The notes under the pieces were generated by a model, which was not told the DNA's origin, made no database searches, and saw nothing but the letters and a program-made list of their open reading frames with translations. From a virus, in the IMG/VR virus record IMGVR_UViG_3300032562_000004, positions 171,813-235,812 of that record: a DNA stretch of 64,000 bases. One strand, 5' to 3'. The position numbers and the translations under genes were made by a program. Positions 13,474 through 21,568 of the stretch are shown here, one piece after another. How positions within the stretch are numbered: position 1 is the stretch's first letter; each line of letters starts with the position of its first letter.

Positions 13474-14070
13474 TCAATTCTCCTCTGGATATTTCATATC
13501 AACTAGTTGATTACTCTGAGCTGACGCCATGCTTAATATTTCTTGTGCCACATCTTCGGGTTCTAAACATATAGCCGAAGTTTTCATATCTATCATTTTA
13601 GTGCGTGTGCGTACTGGATTAATTAATCCTAATGTAACTTCACTGCCTTTAAAATACTCACAGGCACCTTGCCATACATTATATAGTGCTGCTTTACTGG
13701 CGGCGTATAAAATGTAGTCTTTGCGTCCTGACTTATACGCACTAGATCCAACCATAATAATCTTTACAGGTTTCTTAGTACCGTTACTAATGTAATGACG
13801 AATAATGGACCAATTCGATCCAATGTTTATATCAAATGTATTTGAATGTGTTTCGTTATTAGTTTTATCGAAATGACCTACACAATTTACAATAACATCT
13901 GGATCATTACTTGATAACATTTCTTGTATTTTAATATCGCTATCTAAATAAACAAAATTTACTTGATTTTTGCTAATAGGTTTGACAATATAGCCGGCTC
14001 GAGTGAAGGCTTCACAGGTAGCTTGACCGATGCCGCCATTAGATCCAAATATAACTGCTCGTTTAATCAT
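13474..14070 (-). CDS. Classical SDR oxidoreductase
   Basis: FGSNGGIGQATCEAF (8-22) is the TGxxxGIG loop, NCVG near 62 matches the NNAG region, and Ser (VGSSAYKSG) with YAASK near 122-126 forms the catalytic set. About 200 residues is short but complete for a classical SDR. It abuts the dehydrogenase gene and overlaps the cupin gene by 8 bases. A keto-sugar reductase is the likely role by context. Confidence 0.85.
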   Translation of the reverse strand: MIKRAVIFGSNGGIGQATCEAFTRAGYIVKPISKNQVNFVYLDSDIKIQEMLSSNDPDVIVNCVGHFDKTNNETHSNTFDINIGSNWSIIRHYISNGTKKPVKIIMVGSSAYKSGRKDYILYAASKAALYNVWQGACEYFKGSEVTLGLINPVRTRTKMIDMKTSAICLEPEDVAQEILSMASAQSNQLVDMKYPEEN

Positions 14071-14476
14071 GTTTTGGTAAAATAGAATCTACACGGAATG
14101 TATCATTCTCGTAATCTTCGCCACCGCGTGGGCCTTCAGCAAAAGCAATAAACACACAGCCATCGCTACCAGCTTCCATACCGTGGATCTCATTAGGTTC
14201 GCTAATAACCATATCCCCAGGACCGGCAGTGATTCCAACGGCTGGCTCATCACTATCAACAGGCTTAGAGTAATAGTGTAAAGTACCAGCTAACACATAG
14301 GTATACTGCGTAGTAAGTTTGTGATAATGATTAGCACGAATAGCACCAGGAGCGTTAGTAATAATACAAGCATGATTCATATTTGCTTTGTAAAAAATAT
14401 CGGTAATCGAACCACGGTCGTCTGCGTGTTTGCCTAAACCTTCTTCTGTATTGTTATAAATGTTGTAATGTCTCAT
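14063..14476 (-). CDS. Cupin-fold protein (sugar isomerase-like)
   Basis: DDRGSITDIFY then GAIRANHYHKLTTQYTYVLAGTLHYY (about 44-69) is a cupin motif 1 with HxH, and GDMVISEPNEIHGMEA (about 86-101) is motif 2. It resembles WxcM-like or FdtA-like isomerases that act on dTDP-keto sugars, but could be a regulatory cupin. Four-base overlap with the C-methyltransferase gene. Confidence 0.75.
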   Translation of the reverse strand: MRHYNIYNNTEEGLGKHADDRGSITDIFYKANMNHACIITNAPGAIRANHYHKLTTQYTYVLAGTLHYYSKPVDSDEPAVGITAGPGDMVISEPNEIHGMEAGSDGCVFIAFAEGPRGGEDYENDTFRVDSILPKHD

Positions 14477-15702
14477 TGTGATATAAACCTTGTGTTAGGG
14501 TTGATGCTTAATAGAGCTTTCTTTAGTGGCTCTCCGATATTCCAGCTTAGTACTAATGCGTATGGTTTTTCGTGTTTAGCAAACTCGTCATCGCTACGAA
14601 TAGGAATACGAGTTAATGGTGTGTATTTGCCTTGTTTAAATTGACTAGCATCTGTAATACAAGTTAATACTGTTTTATCTAGTTTGTGCCAGTTTAACCA
14701 AGTATTAGCTTTGGCTGCCGCCCCAACACCAATAATAACAGCATCAGGTTCATCTGCTAAAATTTGATAAAAGTTAAGTAGCCACGCATTGCGTTGCTTT
14801 TCAAACTTGTCTTGTAATTTGGTATAGAAAGTAGTATCAAACAAACCCATAGCAGTTTCGTTTTCGATAGCACCACGAACCAAGAATGGCATTCCGTTGT
14901 TAGTAGTATGTTTAGCAATAACTCTAATACTGCCGCCATGATAATCAACTATATCAAAATCTACAATATCTAAACCAACTTGCTGTAGCAAGTTCCAAGC
15001 ACTCTTAATAGTAAAGTAAGAAATGTGTTCGTGATAAACCATATCTACGAATCGACCACTTTCAATCATACTTGCCCAGTACGGTAACTCAAATACAAAT
15101 ATACCATCTTTATCTAATAACTGTGAAACTCCCGAAGCAAAGTTAACAGGATCGTTAGCATGATTGAATACATTGTTAGCTATAATTACCGAAGCCTTGC
15201 CATGTTCTTCGGCAACTTCAACTGCTGTATCAATATTGAATAAAGCAGCTAATGAGTCGACTCCTTTTTCTTTGGCAATATCGCACATAGTTTGGGAAGA
15301 ATCGATCCCAAGTACTTTGGTATCTGTATCTTGAAATTGTTTAATTAAGTAAGCATCGTTACTACCAATCTCTACAACCAATCCCTCAGTGTTGTATTTG
15401 CTTTTGATAGTAGAAGCATATTCATCCCAGTGATCTCTGGCAGTTTTTGAATTTGACGATGTATAGCTATAACTGTATAAGTTATAACGATCTTCGGCAT
15501 CGCTAACGAATCCTAATTGGATTTGCCCTGAACTAGAATTTAAATGTAGTTGTAGTGGAAATACTGGTTCAGACATATGAAGCTGATCTTCAGCAATGAA
15601 TGTATCAGCATAAGCGTGTTGCCCGAAGTCTAAAATTTTTGTAACAAACTCGCCTGTAATTAAACAGCGATCTAAGTGGGTGCTTTCAGTTATTTTACTC
15701 AT
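14473..15702 (-). CDS. Sugar C-methyltransferase (zinc-containing, SAM-dependent)
   Basis: The architecture of NDP-sugar C-methyltransferases is present: an N-terminal CLITG...LDFGQHAYADTF block, a central SAM-binding Rossmann core (VVEIGSNDAYLI around 105-116; IIANNVFNHANDPVNF near 174) and a C-terminal domain with IIGVGAAAKANTWLNW (around 325). The N-terminal zinc site seems reduced, with one clear Cys in place of the usual set. Product: a branched deoxysugar precursor. It overlaps its neighbours by four bases and one base. Confidence 0.85.
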   Translation of the reverse strand: MSKITESTHLDRCLITGEFVTKILDFGQHAYADTFIAEDQLHMSEPVFPLQLHLNSSSGQIQLGFVSDAEDRYNLYSYSYTSSNSKTARDHWDEYASTIKSKYNTEGLVVEIGSNDAYLIKQFQDTDTKVLGIDSSQTMCDIAKEKGVDSLAALFNIDTAVEVAEEHGKASVIIANNVFNHANDPVNFASGVSQLLDKDGIFVFELPYWASMIESGRFVDMVYHEHISYFTIKSAWNLLQQVGLDIVDFDIVDYHGGSIRVIAKHTTNNGMPFLVRGAIENETAMGLFDTTFYTKLQDKFEKQRNAWLLNFYQILADEPDAVIIGVGAAAKANTWLNWHKLDKTVLTCITDASQFKQGKYTPLTRIPIRSDDEFAKHEKPYALVLSWNIGEPLKKALLSINPNTRFISQ

Positions 15703-16529
15703 TATCTTTTTACCGGAGTTTGTATCATTTGTTTATTAATATCATTCTTTTTAAGTTTTTCCCAAGGATCCTGTTGACCTAGTTTTACATTTTGCCAGAA
15801 AGAAAGGTCTTTACCTTTTGACACTAGATAAGAAGCAATCTTTTCAGCGTCAACTAATCTGCCATTGCCATATGAAGGATGATGGAAATCTTTTGGACTA
15901 CTAGGATTACCTTCTAATACCTCACGATTTTTAAATGTAAGGTCTGCGTTGCTACCAGTTAAGTCATGTCTATCGTGTGTAGCGTAAATTTCTACAATTT
16001 CCATAATGTCAAGCATATAAGCAATTTGACTTAACTCAGCATCAATCATTTGATGACGTGAGAAGAATCCAAATAAGTCATACCATTCTTTAGGAACAAT
16101 AGGGAAAATAGAATATGGATGTTCGCGATGAACATGGATTTTAAGTAGTTTGAATTCACCAGTATGATCAGTGATAATTTTATCCCAACCTGTAGTTTCC
16201 ATCAAAGCATCGTCATTCCAAACAAACAACCAATCAGCTGATGCTTGTGCGGCTAAGCCATTATAGTAACGATTTAATCCAACATAACCCATTGGTTCAA
16301 ATACCATTACAGTATAATGAATTCCTTTTTGTTCCATCCAAGGCTGGATTGATTCGGAAAAATATTTTAATCCAACTTCATCATCATTATCAAATGCTAA
16401 TAATAATTGGACCCCGTCAATATCAAGTACTCTGTTAAAAACACTAATAATACTTAATTTTAATGCTGTAGTTCTGCCTCTTGTAGGAAGCATTACCGCT
16501 ATTTTATAATCGTTTTTGGACTGGGCCAT
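15702..16529 (-). CDS. Glycosyltransferase, family 2-like (GT-A fold)
   Basis: AVMLPTRGRTTAL (11-23) and LLLAFDNDDEVGL (41-53) are the opening strands of GT-A enzymes; FVWNDDALMETTGWD (about 101-115) holds the DxD-like metal site as NDD. Length 275. A late-type AGTAAATA box (16554-16561) lies 24 bases upstream with RBS AAGGAT, so this may head the sugar operon late in infection. Acceptor unknown. Confidence 0.8.
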   Translation of the reverse strand: MAQSKNDYKIAVMLPTRGRTTALKLSIISVFNRVLDIDGVQLLLAFDNDDEVGLKYFSESIQPWMEQKGIHYTVMVFEPMGYVGLNRYYNGLAAQASADWLFVWNDDALMETTGWDKIITDHTGEFKLLKIHVHREHPYSIFPIVPKEWYDLFGFFSRHQMIDAELSQIAYMLDIMEIVEIYATHDRHDLTGSNADLTFKNREVLEGNPSSPKDFHHPSYGNGRLVDAEKIASYLVSKGKDLSFWQNVKLGQQDPWEKLKKNDINKQMIQTPVKR

Positions 16530-16553
16530 TGTTATCCTTTGTACAGTTTGTAC

Positions 16554-16561
16554 TATTTACT
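16554..16561 (-). promoter_or_regulatory. Putative late promoter of the sugar operon
   Basis: Complement AGTAAATA, one base from the late box, 24 bases before the ATG at 16529 and followed by the RBS AAGGAT. Confidence 0.35.
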
Positions 16562-16588
16562 GGATAATATAGGTACTTAATAATTTTC

Positions 16589-16873
16589 TTAATCTTTGTA
16601 GATAGTGGACCATGTAACTAACTTAGCTGACTTTTTTAAGGTAGCATCGTGTAGTTCTTTCTCAGTAAATAGTTCGTGAGCTTTGAGTAATTCAATTAAT
16701 AAAGTGACATCGCCTAATTCTTGTATCAATTCTTCGCGTTGAGTGCGCCCAGATTTGAGATTTTCTCCTTCTATCCCAAATCTGCGGCACTTGCTTATAG
16801 CTTGAATAACTTCAGCACACTCTTCTTGTAGAATGTCTAAAATTTCGTTAATTTTAGGCGAAGAGGTCTTCAT
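16589..16873 (-). CDS. MazG-like NTP pyrophosphohydrolase (second copy)
   Basis: LQEECAEVIQAISKCRRFG (15-33) and EELIQELGDVTLLIELL (47-63) are the two metal-binding helices of the MazG/dUTPase-like all-alpha fold, with EExxE and ELGD. It overlaps queD by 20 bases. It is more typical of phage MazG than the protein at 3400. Likely pool cleansing or alarmone hydrolysis. Confidence 0.85.
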   Translation of the reverse strand: MKTSSPKINEILDILQEECAEVIQAISKCRRFGIEGENLKSGRTQREELIQELGDVTLLIELLKAHELFTEKELHDATLKKSAKLVTWSTIYKD

Positions 16874-17357
16874 TCCATTCCCTGTGTCCTTCGCGATACG
16901 CCATGTTAGACATTGTTTCGCGAACTTCTACACGATAGCACCATAAGCGGTCAGCTTCGGATTGTCCCCACATATCAGGTATGTAAACTCCGTTAACATA
17001 TTTGTAAAGTTGATCAGCTAGGCCTTCACAACCTAATTTAGGAAGAATGGTTAGTTTAGCAAGATTGCGTTTTTCCATTTCTTTATAAAAGTCAAGTTCC
17101 GGATCATCTTCTGCTACTAACAATGTATGGTCAAACTGTGACTCTAATACCGATTTCAATTCTTTAAGTCCACCGTAATCGGCTGCCCAGTTGCGTACAT
17201 CTAAATCATTTGTACCAAAATAAAACTTCATACTAAATGAATAGCCATGAATTAAATTACAATGACTATCAGCTCTCCATTGACGATAAGCGCAAGGAAA
17301 TGCGTCATGATATTCTTTAGTACTTGTGTATTTGTATTGTATTGCTTGGTTTGCCAT
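16854..17357 (-). CDS. queD: QueD-like 6-carboxytetrahydropterin synthase
   Basis: T-fold enzyme that turns dihydroneopterin triphosphate into carboxytetrahydropterin. The nucleophile Cys33 lies in the usual CxxxH spacing (CNLIHGYS, 33-40); His37 and an upstream His17 are candidate zinc ligands. The third ligand position, normally the second His of HGH, is Tyr39. ADYGGLKELKSVL and FDHTLL (about 70) and VEVRET near the C-terminus match the family. At 167 residues it carries a loop before VEVRET. An extended-10 promoter lies upstream. Confidence 0.82.
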   Translation of the reverse strand: MANQAIQYKYTSTKEYHDAFPCAYRQWRADSHCNLIHGYSFSMKFYFGTNDLDVRNWAADYGGLKELKSVLESQFDHTLLVAEDDPELDFYKEMEKRNLAKLTILPKLGCEGLADQLYKYVNGVYIPDMWGQSEADRLWCYRVEVRETMSNMAYREGHREWNEDLFA

Positions 17358-17375
17358 TTATTTCTCCTATGTTAG

Positions 17376-17384
17376 ATTATAGCA
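17376..17384 (-). promoter_or_regulatory. Extended-10 promoter of queD
   Basis: TGC-TATAAT on the minus strand (10 box 17376-17381, TG at 17383-17384), without a good 35 box. The leader has the RBS AGGAG ahead of ATG 17357. Confidence 0.65.
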
Positions 17385-17434
17385 TAGGCAGCAGAATTTG
17401 TATACCGGGATGATGCTCAAAAGACCGGTTGAAA

Positions 17435-17611
17435 CTATTTATTATCAGATTCTGGTGTAGCAGCAGGAGCTACTGGCTTTTCGGTAGTACCCATCTTTTT
17501 AGCAAGGTATGGATCAACATATGGTTTGTTAACTGTTTCGTCGGCCACATTCCAACCAATGGCACTAAAGAATCCTACAATTAACCAAGTTCCTATAAGT
17601 TCAATGATCAT
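17435..17611 (-). CDS. Small membrane protein (58 aa)
   Basis: Starting at ATG 17611 the protein has one membrane span (ELIGTWLIVGFFSAIGW, 4-20) and a polar tail with VDPYLAKKMG and a Pro/Ala end. A longer form from a TTG at 17695, coupled to the folE stop, would add 28 residues with a second weakly hydrophobic stretch; neither start has a clear RBS. It sits between folE and queD. Function unknown. Confidence 0.6.
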   Translation of the reverse strand: MIIELIGTWLIVGFFSAIGWNVADETVNKPYVDPYLAKKMGTTEKPVAPAATPESDNK

Positions 17612-17695
17612 ATTTTTATTATTACGAAAAAAGATATTGTATAAATGCGACAAACATAATCCAATATATATAAATTTCGTGTAGTATCTGTTCAA

Positions 17696-18496
17696 TCATC
17701 TCGGGGCAAAGTCCTGTTGTAGTTTGATATTGTCCATAAACTCTTTCTTAGTGCCAGCATCTTCATTAAATGCTCCACGCAATACAGTAGTCTGTGTCAG
17801 ACTAGAGTGTGCCATAATACCTCTATTTTCGCAACAACCGTGAACAGCCTGTATATATACACCTACGTCTTTACTATCAGTTGCTTTCATTATTTCTTTA
17901 GCGATGTCATTACATAGTTCCTCTTGTAAAGTCCCACGGCGAGCACACCATTGAGCAATCCTTGTATACTTAGAAAGACCAATGAGCTTGTTGGCAGCGA
18001 TGATCCCGATATAGGCAACCCCACTAACTGGCTGATGATGATGACTACACATACTACGCAATTCACTGCGAACAACCAACATACCTTCATATCTATCCTC
18101 TGAATTATTTGGAAACGCTGTACAATCTGGAGCCGGCTCATATCGCCCTGCCATAATTTCGTTAAAATACATCTTAGCTAATCTTTTAGCTGTGCCTTTA
18201 CTGTTGGGATCATTTTCGCGATCAATAAGCAATGCGTCTAGTACACCTTCAAATGCTATAGTGGCATTAGCAATTAATTCATCTCTGTGCCCGACTACAT
18301 ACTCACTAATGTTATCCCCAGCCCAGAAGCGTTTCTTATCGCGTTTCATATTAAAACGGATAGCATCGGCTAAGGTTGCTTCTTCGTACCCTTTGTCGCT
18401 CATCATCATTGCGGCATCTTCGTAGCCAGGATGATACGGTGCTTCTTCTACTAATTTCTTAGCGTTTTCTCTATCTTCTGTTGTAAATGATGTCAT
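17696..18496 (-). CDS. folE: GTP cyclohydrolase I
   Basis: Makes dihydroneopterin triphosphate from GTP, the first step to 7-deazaguanines. The zinc set Cys150, His153 and Cys221 is seen in MCSHHHQPVSG (149-159) and HGCCENRG (219-226); NDPNSKGTAKRLAKMY (95-110) matches the helix that precedes the core. An N-terminal extension of about 60-70 residues before the family core is rich in charged helices. It overlaps the upstream hypothetical gene by four bases. Confidence 0.93.
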   Translation of the reverse strand: MTSFTTEDRENAKKLVEEAPYHPGYEDAAMMMSDKGYEEATLADAIRFNMKRDKKRFWAGDNISEYVVGHRDELIANATIAFEGVLDALLIDRENDPNSKGTAKRLAKMYFNEIMAGRYEPAPDCTAFPNNSEDRYEGMLVVRSELRSMCSHHHQPVSGVAYIGIIAANKLIGLSKYTRIAQWCARRGTLQEELCNDIAKEIMKATDSKDVGVYIQAVHGCCENRGIMAHSSLTQTTVLRGAFNEDAGTKKEFMDNIKLQQDFAPR

Positions 18497-18891
18497 TCGT
18501 TTTCCTCTGATAATCTGTCAATAATTTCTTGTTGCTCTTGTTCTTTCATTTGATTTATGTCTAACTTTTCAAATCTATAGCCATATCTCATTGATGGCAT
18601 AAGCGCAATCTTTTCAAACATATCCATTTGGTCAGTTGTAACGCCATAGATATAGCCTCTAACTTCTTCACTTTCTGTTTCCGCGTTAGCAAGTTTAGAA
18701 CCTCTTTTGGAAGCGCCATGTAGTGTAGAACGCCAAGCATAGTATTCTTCATCGATTGAATCAACAAACCCTTTTAATTTAGGATCATCCTTTTTAGCAA
18801 CCCATACAATGTATAAGTTGTCAGATTCATATAACAAAGTATGCTCAGTTTCGTTAGAAGTTATACGCTCAAATTGTTCTGTTAGTATCAT
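18493..18891 (-). CDS. Hypothetical protein (132 aa)
   Basis: No family recognised. N-terminal beta-rich segment (HTLLYESDNLYIVWVAKKDD), then DSIDEEYYAWRSTLHGASKRG and an acidic helical tail. It is the first gene of the folE transcript. A sigma70 promoter (18902-18930) ends ten bases before the ATG, leaving a leader of about three bases and no RBS. Confidence 0.7.
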   Translation of the reverse strand: MILTEQFERITSNETEHTLLYESDNLYIVWVAKKDDPKLKGFVDSIDEEYYAWRSTLHGASKRGSKLANAETESEEVRGYIYGVTTDQMDMFEKIALMPSMRYGYRFEKLDINQMKEQEQQEIIDRLSEENE

Positions 18892-18901
18892 ATATGCTTT
18901 T

Positions 18902-18930
18902 ATTATAAAGGTTATTTAGGTTTAAGTCAA
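18902..18930 (-). promoter_or_regulatory. Sigma70-type promoter with CCTAAATA in the spacer
   Basis: TTGACT (18925-18930), N17, TATAAT (18902-18907); the spacer carries AAACCTAAATAACC (CCTAAATA at 18913-18920), almost the same as the clamp-gene promoter. Drives the folE operon. Minus strand. Confidence 0.82.
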
Positions 18931-18933
18931 TTA

Positions 18934-19989
18934 CTATGTAATATTTTTTAACAGATTTGTAGCCGAAAAGAAGTTTTCAGAAAGATCCTTGGCTTGTTTT
19001 TCGATATATGGAATTCGAACATCATATGATTCCATATCTTCTATAATAACCTTACATAAGTCTGGACGATAAACATTATACGCTTCATAACTTTCAGTCC
19101 ATATACTAGGATATTTGAAATGATTATAATACATTTCAGTATAACTTAATCGATCCGGAACTAGGGGAATGGCTCCTAGTAATGCGCCTTCGTAACAGCT
19201 AATGCCAAGTGTTTCTTGTAAGTTAGCAGAGAACACAATCTTAGCTTCGCCCAACAATGTGTGATATTCATGTTTAGTAAGTTCTTGTTCTTGACAAACA
19301 ACGAATTCATATTGTGGTAAGTGTGTAGCCAAATCTTTAAAAATGTCTACTTGTTTTTCTGGAGCAATACGATGTGGAAATAAGATTAAGTCACGCTTTT
19401 TTAAATTCTTATAAGGAGCCAGTTCAGCTTCCATATACTCCATGGGCCATCCTGTTTGTGTTACATAAGGATTGGTACCATTATCTTCTACATCAAATAA
19501 GTTTTTAGCAAACATTTTGATATGAAAATCTGTAGCAAAGTAGTTGTGGTCGTATGAAAAGAAATAACTCTTTTCAGCGTGACGCACCCATGGCTTATCT
19601 CCAACTAAGCGTCCAAGAAAGTCTTGAGGATCATAACTGCCAGCATGCCATAAGCCATGTGTGGTTACAGGAATCTGTAACAACTCGCTCATGTATTTTA
19701 AGTTTATGATGCCAGGATGCCAAGCATCAGTAAAAATGAAATGATCACCAGGATTAACTGCTCCGGAGCAAAATAAACGGCCCATCTGCTCAACTTGATT
19801 AGCCTTGTATATATTGGTGCCACCAAAATTAAGAAAAGCACCAGGAGTAGTGGCTTTAGGAATATCCTCAGGGCCAGCGATAATTTGAACATCGTGTCCT
19901 CTCTTTCTAAGAAGGTTAGGTAAGTGAGTTTTCCACTCGCAGGTATAACGAGTGGAAACACTTTCTAGATCGACTAAAAAAACGGTCAA
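18934..19989 (-). CDS. Glycosyltransferase, GT-B fold
   Basis: LFPHRIAPEKQVDIFKDLA (about 207-225) and the C-terminal FSANLQETLGISCYEGALLGAIPLVPDRLSY block with its E-x7-E-like pattern (around 255-285) match group 1 / family 4-like transferases. N-terminal half contains LPNLLRKRGHDVQII. Length 351 is normal. It overlaps the next upstream small gene by four bases. Acceptor could be phage DNA, virion or host glycan; the sequence does not say. Confidence 0.8.
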   Translation of the reverse strand: MTVFLVDLESVSTRYTCEWKTHLPNLLRKRGHDVQIIAGPEDIPKATTPGAFLNFGGTNIYKANQVEQMGRLFCSGAVNPGDHFIFTDAWHPGIINLKYMSELLQIPVTTHGLWHAGSYDPQDFLGRLVGDKPWVRHAEKSYFFSYDHNYFATDFHIKMFAKNLFDVEDNGTNPYVTQTGWPMEYMEAELAPYKNLKKRDLILFPHRIAPEKQVDIFKDLATHLPQYEFVVCQEQELTKHEYHTLLGEAKIVFSANLQETLGISCYEGALLGAIPLVPDRLSYTEMYYNHFKYPSIWTESYEAYNVYRPDLCKVIIEDMESYDVRIPYIEKQAKDLSENFFSATNLLKNIT

Positions 19990-20207
19990 ATCGGTCTTCC
20001 TAAACGACGTGCGTCTTCAACCCACATATTCTTAGCATTTTTGCCTTGAATAAATTTGTTGTACTGTTGCCAAGCATAGCTCTTAAAGTTATACAAGTCT
20101 CCTTCGTTGAAACGATATCCGTAGTCAACGCAGAAGTCTAGAAACTTACCAAGGTCATCTTGGACTGATAGTGCGCGAGCACTGGGTTTATATTGTTGCT
20201 TACCCAT
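19986..20207 (-). CDS. Small conserved-type hypothetical protein (73 aa)
   Basis: Helical, with LGKFLDFCVDYGYRFNEGDLYNFKSYAWQQY (18-48) followed by a basic end. Good RBS (AAGGAAAC) before ATG. Similar small proteins occur in T4-like aquatic phages (recalled). Function unknown. Confidence 0.7.
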   Translation of the reverse strand: MGKQQYKPSARALSVQDDLGKFLDFCVDYGYRFNEGDLYNFKSYAWQQYNKFIQGKNAKNMWVEDARRLGRPI

Positions 20208-20216
20208 TGTGTTTCC

Positions 20217-20672
20217 TTAAAATTTAATACTATTTGTTGGGCGAGAAAGTTCATACTTTATGAGGCAACCGTTCTCACCATCTTCGGCTACTTCAATCCA
20301 TACAGCACGTTCAGGATACCTGGCGGCTATTTGTACATACAAGTCATCGGCTATCATTTCACATGACTTAAAATCGAGTTCTAAAATATCTTTACTGTAC
20401 AAACTTTCTAACCAGCGTTTAAATTGTATGAACTCCAAATCTCTATTCGAATGCCAAACATCAATCCAAACTTTAAACCAGAACACGTGCCTGTGTGGAC
20501 TAGCTAAAAAGCTAACATCATATTCGCCGGCTGTACATAAATTAGGATCTGTGGCTGCCGCTGGATAACGATGGATACCTTCTCTACGGAAAGTACACCA
20601 AATTTTACGCTCGGCATTTTCTTTAATGCGGTTAGCTTTTTCTAATAATGCTTGTTGTCGTTGTTGATCCAT
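20217..20672 (-). CDS. Possible divergent T-fold (QueD/PTPS-like) protein
   Basis: Not a confident assignment. The central block FLASPHRHVFWFKVWIDV has a His-x-His pair in the place where QueD has LHGHSF. HSNRDLEFIQFKRWLESLY resembles the MDFGDLK region, DFKSCEMIADDLYVQI resembles the PTAENLA helix, and VWIEVAED resembles the VxVxET strand. An additional His (IHRYP, near 35) could be the first zinc ligand. It would be a second T-fold enzyme near the deazaguanine genes, but could be an unrelated phage family. Confidence 0.55.
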   Translation of the reverse strand: MDQQRQQALLEKANRIKENAERKIWCTFRREGIHRYPAAATDPNLCTAGEYDVSFLASPHRHVFWFKVWIDVWHSNRDLEFIQFKRWLESLYSKDILELDFKSCEMIADDLYVQIAARYPERAVWIEVAEDGENGCLIKYELSRPTNSIKF

Positions 20673-20673
20673 T

Positions 20674-20970
20674 TTAATGTTTCCAAAGTTCCATTGCTAC
20701 AATTTTTCCGATTGTTTCTGCTACATCTGTCCCATCCGGAATAATATGGGTTGAATAATTGGTACGACTGTTTTTATCATCGTACTTGCGGAGTTGTACA
20801 ATAGTGCCACCTTGTGCTGGCATTACATTAAATGATAGTCCGTTAACATCAATCGATGGGTCGTTACCGTCTAAACAAACTTCAGTAGGATAGCAGTCAT
20901 CTCTTTCAACAGTCATATAACCAGCACCTAGCCAGTTTAATATAGCAAGTCGCCATTTTCTTGGTAACAT
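20674..20970 (-). CDS. Hypothetical protein (98 aa)
   Basis: Starts MLPRKWRLAILNWLGAGYM; ATG 20970 was chosen because it lies just after the upstream stop with RBS AAGGAAT, while an ATG 36 bases upstream lies inside the nuclease-like gene. The rest is a small beta-rich protein. Function unknown. Confidence 0.68.
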   Translation of the reverse strand: MLPRKWRLAILNWLGAGYMTVERDDCYPTEVCLDGNDPSIDVNGLSFNVMPAQGGTIVQLRKYDDKNSRTNYSTHIIPDGTDVAETIGKIVAMELWKH

Positions 20971-20971
20971 A

Positions 20972-21568
20972 TTATTCCTTATTTCCGTAATCAAAAATTG
21001 ATCCAAATGTAGATTTAGACATAGTTTTAAGTTTATCCATGTTGCTATCGGAAATTCGCCAATCTAAAGATCTTGTTTTGGTTGGATTTGTATTTTCAAA
21101 ATAACCATAAAATCCTCCTTTTTGGGAAGTGTATGCAATTTGAGGATTTTTGATTATTTGATTTCTTGCGTGTTTATAGGCTTGCTCGCATATATCTTGT
21201 ACATGAGGCTGATCAAAATCAATAAGGTCAATATCAACTATAATACTATTTTTGTCTAATGTAGCTCTTAATTGTTTTTTAATTTTTTTATGAATAGGTG
21301 TATCATACCAATTAACAATACTGATAACATCTTCTGGCAACATTGTGCCTACAGTTTGAGCACTGGTAGCATTTTCATGTCGAGTCTTGAACTCCCAGTC
21401 AAATTCTTTACAATCTACACCATTACCACGATTTATGTTAATGCCCATAGATTCAATTTTATTTTCAAAATCTCTGCCAGCATCTCCATGTTTTTCATTA
21501 GTTAGGACTGTGCCTATTAATGATTTTTTAATCATATCTAGAATGAATTTTTCTTGTGCGGTAATCAT
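20972..21568 (-). CDS. Putative PD-(D/E)XK-like endonuclease (MutH/Sau3AI-like)
   Basis: The core reads GDAGRDFENKIESMGININRGNGVDCKEFDWEFKTR in pieces: Glu in FENKIE, Asp in NGVDCKEFD and E-x-K in WEFK (about residues 58-61), a spacing like the E...D-x(n)-ExK of MutH-type nucleases. TSAQTVGTMLPEDVI follows. A nuclease for host DNA breakdown, or an anti-defence role, is inference. No methylase neighbour is present. Confidence 0.5.
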   Translation of the reverse strand: MITAQEKFILDMIKKSLIGTVLTNEKHGDAGRDFENKIESMGININRGNGVDCKEFDWEFKTRHENATSAQTVGTMLPEDVISIVNWYDTPIHKKIKKQLRATLDKNSIIVDIDLIDFDQPHVQDICEQAYKHARNQIIKNPQIAYTSQKGGFYGYFENTNPTKTRSLDWRISDSNMDKLKTMSKSTFGSIFDYGNKE

